From Microvirga sp. KLBC 81 (GTDB taxonomy: Bacteria > Pseudomonadota > Alphaproteobacteria > Rhizobiales > Beijerinckiaceae), in the NCBI RefSeq assembly GCF_003075415.1, contig NZ_QDAH01000021.1, positions 1 through 64,000 on the forward strand: DNA of 64,000 bases, read 5' to 3'. Positions 34,712 to 44,294 of the stretch are shown one piece after another (positions within the stretch are counted from its first letter, which is position 1; each line of letters opens with the position of its first letter). Below the pieces are notes generated by a model. It had not been told where the DNA came from and ran no database searches. It was given only the letters and a program-made list of their open reading frames with translations. The translations under genes were made by a program, and so were the position numbers.

Positions 34712-35800
34712 ATGCCTCGGATTACCTCCATCGAACCCGGCTTCTATCGCATCCCGCTCCCGACGGTTCTGACCGACTCCATGCATGGCGAGATGCGCGC
34801 TTTCGAGCTCAATACGGTGCGCATTCGTGATGCCGATGGCGCGGAGGGGGTTGGCTACACCTTTACGGTTGGCCGCAATGGGGCCGCCATCGACACCGTC
34901 CTCGCCCGCGAACTCCCGGAGATCATGGACGGCGAGGAGGCCGACGAGATCGAACGCCTCTGGCACAAGGCGTGGTGGGCGCTCCATTACGGCGGACGTG
35001 GCGGACCGACCGTCCTTGCAATCTCTGCCTTCGACATGGCCTTGTGGGACCTGAAGGCGAAGCGGGCCAATCTCCCGCTCTGGAAGGCGCTCGGCGGCTA
35101 TGATCCGCGCGTGCCCTGCTATGCCGGCGGCATCGATCTCGAATTGCCCCTCAACAAGCTCCTGCGCCAGACGGACGACAATCTCGGAAAGGGCTTTCGC
35201 GCCATCAAGATGAAAGTGGGCCGCGTCAATCTCTTCGAGGATGTGGAACGCGTGAAGGCGATGCGCGAGCATCTCGGCGAGAACTTCCCCCTGATGGTGG
35301 ATGCCAACATGAAGTGGAGCGTCGATGGTGCCATCCGGGCCGCCCGCGCCCTTCAGCACTTCGATCTGACATGGCTCGAGGAGCCCACCATTCCGGATGA
35401 CCCGGCCGGTCACGCTCGCATCGTGCGCGAGGGCGGCCTGCCTGTCGCGGCGGGTGAGAACCTGCGCAGCCTCTGGGAATTCAAGCTCTACATCGCTGAC
35501 GGCGGCGTGACCTATCCGGAGCCGGACGTCACCAATTGCGGCGGCATAACGCCGTTCATGAAGATCGCCCACTTGGCGGAGGCCTTCAACATGCCGGTCA
35601 CGAGCCATGGCGCGCACGATGTGACCGTGCACCTTCTCGCCGCTTGCCCCAACCGCTCGTATCTTGAGGCTCATGGCTTCGGGCTCGATAACTACATCGC
35701 CGAGCCGCTCACGATCCAGGCCGGCTTTGCCCTGGCACCCAATCGCCTCGGCCATGGCATCGAGTTCGACTGGCAGGGACTTGAGGGGATCAGGGCCTGA
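34712..35800 (+). CDS. mandelate racemase/enolase-superfamily sugar-acid dehydratase
   Basis: A 362-residue enolase-superfamily protein with the full mandelate-racemase active site: bases K166/K168 in AIKMKVGR, metal ligands D197 (LMVDANM), E223 (WLEEPT) and E249 (AAGEN), and the D272/H299 pair (PEPDVTNCGG, VTSHGAHD). This set fits acid-sugar dehydratases such as those for fuconate, talarate/galactarate or lyxonate; the exact acid cannot be read from sequence. ATG 34712 is chosen over an in-frame start inside the permease gene. Confidence 0.88.
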   Translation: MPRITSIEPGFYRIPLPTVLTDSMHGEMRAFELNTVRIRDADGAEGVGYTFTVGRNGAAIDTVLARELPEIMDGEEADEIERLWHKAWWALHYGGRGGPTVLAISAFDMALWDLKAKRANLPLWKALGGYDPRVPCYAGGIDLELPLNKLLRQTDDNLGKGFRAIKMKVGRVNLFEDVERVKAMREHLGENFPLMVDANMKWSVDGAIRAARALQHFDLTWLEEPTIPDDPAGHARIVREGGLPVAAGENLRSLWEFKLYIADGGVTYPEPDVTNCGGITPFMKIAHLAEAFNMPVTSHGAHDVTVHLLAACPNRSYLEAHGFGLDNYIAEPLTIQAGFALAPNRLGHGIEFDWQGLEGIRA

Positions 35801-35857
35801 CCTCATCCACGCGGTTGGACCGTCTGATTGCGAATGGGTTTCACGATGGGTGCAGGA

Positions 35858-37546
35858 ATGAAGGAACGGTTTGACCATATCGTCGTCGGCGGAGGCTCTT
35901 CCGGTTCAGTGGCGGCGGCCCGGCTGGTCAACGAGGGCGCGCGCGTGCTGCTGCTTGAAGGCGGCTATTCCCATCGCCACCCGCTCCTGGACATGCCACC
36001 CGGCATCTTCAAGATGATCAACGGCAGCAAATACATGCGGTATCACCACACAGTGCCGCAGGAGCATCTCGATGGCCGCGTGCATGACATTCCGCAAGCC
36101 AACGTTCTCGGCGGCGGGTCATCGGTCAATGCCCAGGTCTACATGCGCGGCAGGCCGTCCGATTACGACGAGTGGCACGAGATGCTGCGCGGCGAGAATG
36201 ACTATCCAGGCTGGAGCTGGGCAGACGTGCTGCCGCACTTCCGCACCATGGAGGGCAACAACAGGTTCTACAACGAATTGCACGGCGCTGATGGCCCGCT
36301 TCTTGTCTCTGACCCTGGGCACATCAACGACATGTCGCGCTGGTTCGTGCAGGCCATCCAGGCATTGGGCGAGCCGTTCAATCCCGACTTCAATGGCCCG
36401 AAGCAGCGCGGCGTCGGCTTCTACCAGTTCATGAACCGGCGCGGAAAGCGCAGCAGCGCGGCCTACGCCTTCCTGGCTCCGCTGGCCGACAACCCGAATT
36501 TGGTGATCCGCCTGCAGTCTCGTGTGCGCAAGATCGAGATCGAGAATGGCCGAGCAATCGGCGTGACCTACCGCGACGCCAAGGGCCTGGACCATCAGGT
36601 CTATGCGGAGGGCGAGATCATCATGGCCGCCGGAGCGCTCGTCACCCCACAGCTTCTCATGTTGTCTGGTATCGGTCCCGCAGACCAATTACGAAAACAT
36701 GGCATTCCCTGCATAGCCGACCTCCCTGGCGTCGGTGAGAACCTGATCGATCATCCGGAAGTCCCGATGATCGCAAAGGCGAATGGGCCCTATGGTTACT
36801 ACAGGCAGGGTGTCGGCTGGCGGATGCTGCTCAACGGCATCCATTTCAGGCTGTTCGGCACCGGTCCGATCCTTTCTGCAGGGGTCGAAGCCGGCGCCTT
36901 CGTCAACCCGGCAGACCCTGACGGCGAACCGACTATCCAGGCTTTCTGCGTGCCGATCGTTTATCTCGATCGTGACACGCTTGGCCTCGTTGAGGACACT
37001 TATGGGCTGACGATCACAACGGTTCTTATAAAACCGAAATCCCGTGGCTTCGTCCGCCTTCGTTCCGCCAACCCGGACGATATGCCTCTGGTATCGCCCA
37101 ATCTCCTGAAGGACCCGACCGATGCCCGCACCATGATCGATGGGCAGCGCTTCTTCCTTCGGGCTTTCCAGACCACTCCGCTCGCCGAGCGGATCGAGCG
37201 CATTGCGATTCCCGATCCGAACGATCTCAGCGACGAAGCGCTCATGAAGCATTGCCGCAGGTTTGTGAAAACCAACTATCATCCGAGCGGCACCTGCCGG
37301 ATGGGTACGTCCGACGATCCCATGGCGGTACTCGATCCCAGGCTCCGCGTTCGCGGGATCGAGAACCTGCGCGTTTGCGACCTGTCCGCCATGCCCAACA
37401 TCAATGCGGGCAATACGAACGCGCCTGCCATGATGCTTGGAAGCCGCTGCGCTGAACTCATCACGGGCCGCCCGACGGTCAGCACCTCGCAGTTCGGGCC
37501 ACGCTTGTCTGAGCAGGGGGACATGAGCGTCGCCACCCTGAGCTGA
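35858..37546 (+). CDS. GMC-family FAD oxidoreductase (choline dehydrogenase-like)
   Basis: A 562-residue flavoprotein. The N-terminus FDHIVVGGGSSGSVAAARL is the FAD-binding loop; NVLGGGSSVNAQVYMRGRPS and GALVTPQLLMLSGIG are GMC signatures; the catalytic His lies in YHPSGTCRMGTSDDP near the C-terminus. Starts at 35828 (TTG) and 35846 are also possible. Last gene of the sugar operon; it probably oxidises a sugar or polyol before the dehydratase and aldehyde dehydrogenase steps (inference). Confidence 0.9.
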   Translation: MKERFDHIVVGGGSSGSVAAARLVNEGARVLLLEGGYSHRHPLLDMPPGIFKMINGSKYMRYHHTVPQEHLDGRVHDIPQANVLGGGSSVNAQVYMRGRPSDYDEWHEMLRGENDYPGWSWADVLPHFRTMEGNNRFYNELHGADGPLLVSDPGHINDMSRWFVQAIQALGEPFNPDFNGPKQRGVGFYQFMNRRGKRSSAAYAFLAPLADNPNLVIRLQSRVRKIEIENGRAIGVTYRDAKGLDHQVYAEGEIIMAAGALVTPQLLMLSGIGPADQLRKHGIPCIADLPGVGENLIDHPEVPMIAKANGPYGYYRQGVGWRMLLNGIHFRLFGTGPILSAGVEAGAFVNPADPDGEPTIQAFCVPIVYLDRDTLGLVEDTYGLTITTVLIKPKSRGFVRLRSANPDDMPLVSPNLLKDPTDARTMIDGQRFFLRAFQTTPLAERIERIAIPDPNDLSDEALMKHCRRFVKTNYHPSGTCRMGTSDDPMAVLDPRLRVRGIENLRVCDLSAMPNINAGNTNAPAMMLGSRCAELITGRPTVSTSQFGPRLSEQGDMSVATLS

Positions 37547-37578
37547 CCGAAAAGGGTCGGAGCGTAGGCGAACGATAT

Positions 37579-37611
37579 GGACACGGACTTTTGACGTAGG
37601 CGTCCGTGTCC
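37579..37611. terminator. hairpin between convergent GMC and thiC genes
   Basis: GGACACGGAC and GTCCGTGTCC form a perfect 10-bp stem with a 13-base loop, placed between the stop codons of the two converging genes. There is no T-run right after either arm, so it resembles but does not fully match an intrinsic terminator; it may act on both strands. Confidence 0.55.
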
Positions 37612-37626
37612 ACCGCAGGCACGGTT

Positions 37627-39636
<2,010 letters not shown>

Positions 39637-39732
39637 GAGGCGAATAGTCAGCGAGAGACTCGCGCCTGTCAACAGGTACGTGAATGAGATCAGTCCTTGC
39701 CAAAGCATCGCCGGGAGTTTATCTCACAGTCA

Positions 39733-39815
39733 TCTCCTTGGGGTGCCCATCCGGGCTGAGAGGTCTTTTCGAGATCAACCCATCGAACCTGATCCGGATC
39801 ATGCCGGCGGAGGGA
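39733..39815 (+). promoter_or_regulatory. TPP riboswitch upstream of thiMED
   Basis: On the plus strand: TTGGGGTGCCCATCCGGGCT, GAGAGG, a short variable stem, CATCGAACCTGATCCGGATC, ATGCCGGCGGAGGGA. The last GGAGGG is 8 bases before the thiM ATG and so also serves as its ribosome-binding site, which suggests translational control by direct sequestration. It lies about 100 bases from the thiC riboswitch on the other strand. Confidence 0.93.
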
Positions 39816-39822
39816 TTGCGAG

Positions 39823-40611
39823 ATGACGAGCGCACCAGCGTCCAATTGCGACGCCCACAATCTTCCACATTTGGCAGGACTTCTGCTCGATCGTCTTCGT
39901 CGTGAGCACACGCGTGTGCATGCGCTCACGAACGCCGCAGCCCAGACCTTCACTGCCAATCTCCTTCTGGCTGCAGGCGGTATTCCCTCGTTGACCTTCG
40001 CCCCAGAAGAGGTCTCTGCCTTTACGGGCAGTTCAGCCGCCCTGCTCGTTAATCTCGGAACACTCGACACCGAGAGACGGAAGGCTATCCTCCAGGCCAT
40101 CGCCACTGCTCACGCCCAGAACAAGGTGTGGGTCCTCGACCCCGTCTTTGTTGATGCCTCTTCAGCCCGCCTGGAATTCGCCCGCGCGTGCCTCGCGAGC
40201 AAACCGACGGTCCTACGCTGCAATGCAAGTGAGTTTGCAGCTCTCGCGGGCACCCCTGCCGCGCCTGATGCCGTGAAGGATTTTGCGAAACTTCGCGGCA
40301 CTGTCGTTGCACTCACCGGTGCAGTGGATCTGGTCACGGACGGCATACGCATCTTTCGCATTGGCAACGGTCATCCACTCATGACTCGCGTGACGGCCAT
40401 GGGTTGCGCCGCAACGGTTCTGGTAGCAGCCTTCACCGCCCTGCATGGCAGCGCCATCGAAGCCGCCGCGGCAGCGCTTCTCGTCACCGGAGTTGCAGGT
40501 GAGATCGCTGCACGTGATGCGAAAGGACCAGGCACGTTCCAGCCTGCGTTCCTCGATGTGCTCTTCACTCTCGACCTTTCAACCCTTGTCACCCACGGGA
40601 GGGCTGCATGA
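39823..40611 (+). CDS. thiM: hydroxyethylthiazole kinase
   Basis: A 262-residue ThiM: VHALTNAAAQTFTANLLLAA near residue 30 (substrate pocket), VLDPVFVDASSARLEFA, RCNASEFAAL, ALTGAVDLVTDGIRIFRIGN and MTRVTAMGCAATVLVAAF. The usual catalytic-loop GxGC is MGCA here. It phosphorylates the thiazole moiety for salvage. The first gene of the riboswitch-controlled plus-strand thi operon; its stop overlaps thiE (ATGA). Confidence 0.92.
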   Translation: MTSAPASNCDAHNLPHLAGLLLDRLRREHTRVHALTNAAAQTFTANLLLAAGGIPSLTFAPEEVSAFTGSSAALLVNLGTLDTERRKAILQAIATAHAQNKVWVLDPVFVDASSARLEFARACLASKPTVLRCNASEFAALAGTPAAPDAVKDFAKLRGTVVALTGAVDLVTDGIRIFRIGNGHPLMTRVTAMGCAATVLVAAFTALHGSAIEAAAAALLVTGVAGEIAARDAKGPGTFQPAFLDVLFTLDLSTLVTHGRAA

Positions 40612-41273
40612 AACCAGTCGATCTCCGGCTCTATGGGATCATCGATCCGGAACGGACAGGTGGCCGGGACCCCGTCGAACTCGTCCGGCAAGCCGTTGCC
40701 GGTGGCGCGACGCTGATCCAATACCGAGACAAGCAGGCAGAGGGCCGTCGCTTCGTGGAGCTCGCAAGAGCCCTGAAAACCGTGCTTGACGGCACAGGTG
40801 TGCCGCTTCTGATCAATGATCGAGTGGATGTCGCGCTGGCCGCGCGTGCGGACGGTGTTCACCTCGGGCAGGACGATATGCATCCCATCGACGCTCGCAA
40901 TCTCCTTGGTCCAGACGCGATCATCGGGCTGACGCTCAAAACGCCGGAGCAGGCCGGTGCAATGACGCAGATGCCTGTCGACTACGGCTGCATCGGCGGC
41001 GTCTTCACCACCGTCAGCAAGAACAACCCTTCTCCACCGATTGGTCTTGATGGGCTTCGAACGGTCCTGACACGAGCCAAGCACGCATATCGTGGCCCCA
41101 TCGGCGCCATTGCCGGCATCGATCGATCGAATGCACAAGCCGTGATCGAAGCCGGCGCCGATGGCATTGCAGTGATATCCGCTCTTTTCATGGCGCCCGA
41201 TCCGCAGGCTGAGGCTCAGAAGCTGCGGCACATGGTGGATCAGTCCCTAACATTGCGGAGCATTTCCTCATGA
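40608..41273 (+). CDS. thiE: thiamine phosphate synthase
   Basis: A 221-residue TIM-barrel ThiE: LYGIIDPERTGGRDPVELVR, GATLIQYRDKQAEGRRFVEL, LLINDRVDVALAARADGVHL with GQDDM, and GGVFTTVSKNN. It joins HMP-PP and thiazole phosphate to thiamine phosphate. Overlaps with thiM and thiD by 4 bases each point to tight translational coupling. Confidence 0.94.
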   Translation: MKPVDLRLYGIIDPERTGGRDPVELVRQAVAGGATLIQYRDKQAEGRRFVELARALKTVLDGTGVPLLINDRVDVALAARADGVHLGQDDMHPIDARNLLGPDAIIGLTLKTPEQAGAMTQMPVDYGCIGGVFTTVSKNNPSPPIGLDGLRTVLTRAKHAYRGPIGAIAGIDRSNAQAVIEAGADGIAVISALFMAPDPQAEAQKLRHMVDQSLTLRSISS

Positions 41274-42070
41274 CCGCTATCGCAGTTACCATCGCGGGCT
41301 CCGACTCCGGCGGCGGGGCCGGCATTCAGGCCGACCTGAAGACCTTCTCGGCTCTCGGTGTCTATGGCGCCAGCGTGATCACGGCCCTGACGGCACAGAA
41401 CACCATCGGCGTTCAGGGCATTCATGATGTTCCGCCGGACTTCGTGGCGCAGCAGATCGACAGCGTCTTCTCCGATCTTGCCGTCGATGCTGTGAAGATC
41501 GGCATGCTCTCCCGGCCCGCCATCATTGAAGCCGTGGCAGAAGGGCTTGCACGCCATGGCGCTATGCAAGTCGTTCTTGATCCGGTCATGGTGGCGGCAA
41601 GCGGTGATCGGCTGCTCGCGCCGGAAGCTGTCGACGCCTTGCGTCGGATCCTGCTGCCGAAGGCGCTCCTCGTCACTCCCAACCTTCCCGAGGCTGCCGC
41701 CCTCTTAGACGAGCCTCTGGCCTGCGACGAGAGGGCCATGTGTCGGCAGGCTGAACGCATTCTCTCCTTGGGCTCCAGGGCCGTTCTGGTGAAAGGGGGC
41801 CATGGAACAGGTCCTGAGAGCATCGACATTCTCGTTGACGTGCATGGCATGCAGCGTTTTGCGGCTCCTCGCATCAATACGCGCAATACACACGGCACCG
41901 GCTGTACCCTGTCGTCCGCCATCACAGCAGGACTCGCCAGAGGCCTGCCGCTGCATGAGGCGGTAACGGCCGGAAAGAGCTTCATCAGCGCCGCCCTCGG
42001 TGCCTCCGATCAACTTCGCATTGGGCGCGGGCATGGACCCGTGCATCACTTCCATGCCCACTGGTCCTAA
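41270..42070 (+). CDS. thiD: hydroxymethylpyrimidine / phosphomethylpyrimidine kinase
   Basis: A 266-residue ThiD of the ribokinase fold: VTIAGSDSGGGAGIQADLKT, VYGASVITALTAQNT, VLDPVMVAASGDRLL, VTPNLPEAAALL and RNTHGTGCTLSSAITAGLA, the last with the anion hole and catalytic Asp-region motif. It provides HMP-PP for ThiE. The 3' end overlaps the start of a TRAP binding-protein gene. Confidence 0.95.
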   Translation: MTAIAVTIAGSDSGGGAGIQADLKTFSALGVYGASVITALTAQNTIGVQGIHDVPPDFVAQQIDSVFSDLAVDAVKIGMLSRPAIIEAVAEGLARHGAMQVVLDPVMVAASGDRLLAPEAVDALRRILLPKALLVTPNLPEAAALLDEPLACDERAMCRQAERILSLGSRAVLVKGGHGTGPESIDILVDVHGMQRFAAPRINTRNTHGTGCTLSSAITAGLARGLPLHEAVTAGKSFISAALGASDQLRIGRGHGPVHHFHAHWS

Positions 42071-43145
42071 GCTCTCACGCCGCATAACGCTCGGCATCGG
42101 GGTAGCGGCTCTCGCTGCACCGACCGCTGTTCGCGCTCAGACTCTGCGCTGGCGCATGGTCACGTCCTGGCCGAAAGGCCGCACCGGCCCCGGCATCTCC
42201 GCGCAGCGAATCGTTGAGCGGATCAATGCCATGAGCGGCGGACGATTGCAGATCGATCTCTTTGCAGCCGGCGAGATCGTACCGCCCTTCGCCGTGCTCG
42301 ATGCTGTCTCGAACGGCACTGTCGAGATGGGCCATACGGCCTCACTCTACTGGCAAGGCCGCATGCCTGCGGCGGGTTTCTTCACGAGTGTTCCGTTCGG
42401 TCTCGGGCCTATCGAGCATCAGGCCTGGATCGAGCTGCGAGGCGGGCAGGCACTCTGGGACGAGCTCTATGCCCCTCACGGCGTTCGCGCGTTTCTGGCA
42501 GGCAACACGGGTCCATCTATGGGCGGTTGGTTTCGGCGCAGGCTGAACGGCGTAGAGGATCTGAAGGGCATGCGTCTGCGCGTGCAGGGCCTGGGAGCCG
42601 AAATCTATGCCAAGCTCGGCGCGGTGCCCATGACCGTTTCCGCTGGAGACCTCCTGCCCTCCCTTGAAAAAGGCTCCATTGATGCTGCGGAGTTCCTGGC
42701 GCCGGCGACGGATCTGGAGACCGGCCTGCCGAAATACGCATCCTTCTATTACGCACCTGGGTTCAACAAGCCGAACGGTGCCAGCGAGCTCCTGATCTCG
42801 CTGGCTGCATGGGATCGTCTCACGCCGGATCTGCAGAGAGTGATCATGGAAGCCTGCAGAGCCGAACACACGCTCGGTCTCGCCGACGCATATCAGACAA
42901 ACGCGGTAGCCCTCACGGAAATTCTCGGCAAGTATCCGGTAAGCCTCGAAGCATTCCCCCGGTCCATCATGGACGCGGCTCAGACAGCCTCGGTGGAGCT
43001 CCTCTCCGAGATCGCCTCCACGTCCGCCCTCGCCGGTCGTATGGTCGAGAGCTACAGGAGCGCTCAACGCGATCTGCGCAGCTGGTCAGCGCTTGCAGCC
43101 GACATGGCACGAGCCAACACGCGCGCATCCTCGGCCGCACGGTAA
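42054..43145 (+). CDS. TRAP-type solute-binding protein (TakP-like) in the thiamine operon
   Basis: A 363-residue binding protein of the TakP-like TRAP family: twin-Arg-like signal LSRRITLGIGVAALAAPTAV, then LRWRMVTSWPKGRTGPGISA, FFTSVPFGLGPIEHQAWIEL, ALWDELYAPHGVRAFLAGNT and GSIDAAEFLAPATDLETGLP. Characterised TakP relatives bind 2-oxo acids. No TRAP permease genes lie near it. It starts inside thiD (16-base overlap), so it belongs to the TPP-controlled operon and may bind a thiamine precursor. Confidence 0.85.
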   Translation: MPTGPKLSRRITLGIGVAALAAPTAVRAQTLRWRMVTSWPKGRTGPGISAQRIVERINAMSGGRLQIDLFAAGEIVPPFAVLDAVSNGTVEMGHTASLYWQGRMPAAGFFTSVPFGLGPIEHQAWIELRGGQALWDELYAPHGVRAFLAGNTGPSMGGWFRRRLNGVEDLKGMRLRVQGLGAEIYAKLGAVPMTVSAGDLLPSLEKGSIDAAEFLAPATDLETGLPKYASFYYAPGFNKPNGASELLISLAAWDRLTPDLQRVIMEACRAEHTLGLADAYQTNAVALTEILGKYPVSLEAFPRSIMDAAQTASVELLSEIASTSALAGRMVESYRSAQRDLRSWSALAADMARANTRASSAAR

Positions 43146-43155
43146 GTAATAACTC

Positions 43156-43185
43156 GGGAACCTTTCGGGTTCGCCCCCATCCAAT
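43156..43185 (+). promoter_or_regulatory. ECF-type promoter 1
   Basis: GGGAACCTT at 43156-43164 and ATCCAAT at 43179-43185. From GGAAC to TCCAA there are 18 bases, as in RpoE-type promoters (GGAACTT ... TCTGA). The same sequence pair with identical spacing occurs twice more in the next 3.5 kb, including upstream of an ECF sigma gene. The start codon of the secreted-protein gene is 47 bases downstream. Confidence 0.75.
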
Positions 43186-43232
43186 GAGGACGCGCAGGCC
43201 AAAACAGGTCTGGCGTGTCAACGGAGGATGCC

Positions 43233-43652
43233 ATGAGGACTGCTGTCACCACACTTGCCCTGGTCGCCGCTTTCAGCCTTCCGGCCCTGGCTGCCGACCA
43301 AGTCGAGAAAGCCCCGCCCACAGGCGCGTACAAGAAGGTGAGCGAACTCGTGAAGCTGCCCGATTTCTTGCCGGGCCTCGGCCAGCTCTATGTCGATCCG
43401 AAAACCCTGCCTGCCGGCCCGTTCCTGGCTTACGACCGCGACGGACGTCTCGTCAGCACGGTCTACATGCTTCCTGTCGAGGACCTCTCCAACAAGGACA
43501 AGCGCTTCGATGATCTCGCCGCGCCTGGCGGCACGGTTGACCACGTGGACGTCTACTTCAACGCCGGCCATCCCGGCGTCGAGAAGCCTCATGCGCACAT
43601 TGTCCTGTGGCATGTTCCGAAGGCCGACGAGATGCGGGTGGCCGCGAAGTGA
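43233..43652 (+). CDS. secreted conserved hypothetical protein
   Basis: A 139-residue protein with a signal peptide (residues 1-21, cleaved after ALA). The mature chain contains LPGLGQLYVDPKTLPAGPFL, YDRDGRLVSTVYMLPVEDL and VDHVDVYFNAGHPGVEKPHA, then HIVLWHVP. The closely placed histidines (DHVDVYFNAGHPGVEKPHAH) could bind a metal such as copper. I cannot name a function. The start at 43233 follows ACGGAGG; the stop overlaps the cupredoxin start (TGATG). Confidence 0.75.
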   Translation: MRTAVTTLALVAAFSLPALAADQVEKAPPTGAYKKVSELVKLPDFLPGLGQLYVDPKTLPAGPFLAYDRDGRLVSTVYMLPVEDLSNKDKRFDDLAAPGGTVDHVDVYFNAGHPGVEKPHAHIVLWHVPKADEMRVAAK

Positions 43653-44179
43653 TGATCTCGCGCAGACACTTCCTGCGGATCGGCGGGGGACTCCTTGCCG
43701 GTCTGGCAGGGCCTCGATCCCCGCTCGCCGGTGAACCGGTCGAGATCCGGATGCAGGGCAACACAGATGGGTCGCACGTGTGGTTTGATCCTATCGGCCT
43801 GCGCATCGAGCCTGGTCAGACCATCCGCTGGGTTAACCTGGATTCCGGTAACTCCCACACAGCCACAGCCTACCACCCAGAGAACTTCGAGCGCCCACTG
43901 CGCATTCCTGAAGGAGCCGAGCCATGGAACTCGGACTACCTTCTGCCGAATGAGACCTTCTCCGTCACGCTCACCGTGGAAGGCGTCTACGACTTCTTCT
44001 GCGTTCCGCACGAGCATGCCGGGATGGTCGGGCGGATTGTCGTCGGCCGACCCGACCGGTCCCGATCCAGTAGCTTGTCGGCGCAAGCAGCGGGCGGAGA
44101 ACCAGTTCCCGAAATCGCACTCCGTGCCTTCCCGTCCATCGATGAGATCATGCGCAGAGGCATTATCAAGCGTGTATAA
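43652..44179 (+). CDS. cupredoxin (plastocyanin/azurin-like) with Tat signal
   Basis: A 175-residue protein. The N-terminus ISRRHFLRIGGGLLAGLAG is a Tat-type signal (twin Arg). The copper site is complete: H69 in SGNSHTATAYH, then C117, H120 and M125 in FFCVPHEHAGM (C-x2-H-x4-M, as in plastocyanin). It is a periplasmic electron carrier or copper-stress protein. It is translationally coupled to the secreted protein before it and expressed from ECF-type promoter 1 (inference). Confidence 0.88.
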   Translation: MISRRHFLRIGGGLLAGLAGPRSPLAGEPVEIRMQGNTDGSHVWFDPIGLRIEPGQTIRWVNLDSGNSHTATAYHPENFERPLRIPEGAEPWNSDYLLPNETFSVTLTVEGVYDFFCVPHEHAGMVGRIVVGRPDRSRSSSLSAQAAGGEPVPEIALRAFPSIDEIMRRGIIKRV

Positions 44180-44198
44180 TGGCCGACCGGACAGCGGC

Positions 44199-44228
44199 GG
44201 GAACCTTCCGGGTCCTCGCTGATCCAAT
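44199..44228 (+). promoter_or_regulatory. ECF-type promoter 2
   Basis: GGGAACCTT at 44199-44207 and ATCCAAT at 44222-44228, with exactly the same spacing as promoters 1 and 3. It is 67 bases upstream of the membrane-GH1 fusion start. Confidence 0.75.
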
Positions 44229-44294
44229 GGCCAGCCGCTGGGCCCGCGTCCGGTGCGGAAGCAGCCAAGGCAGGCCAATACACCTGAGGGCGCC

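Noticed and set aside
34637..35878. 413-codon minus-strand frame
   Set aside because: Antisense to the enolase-family dehydratase with a complete active site.
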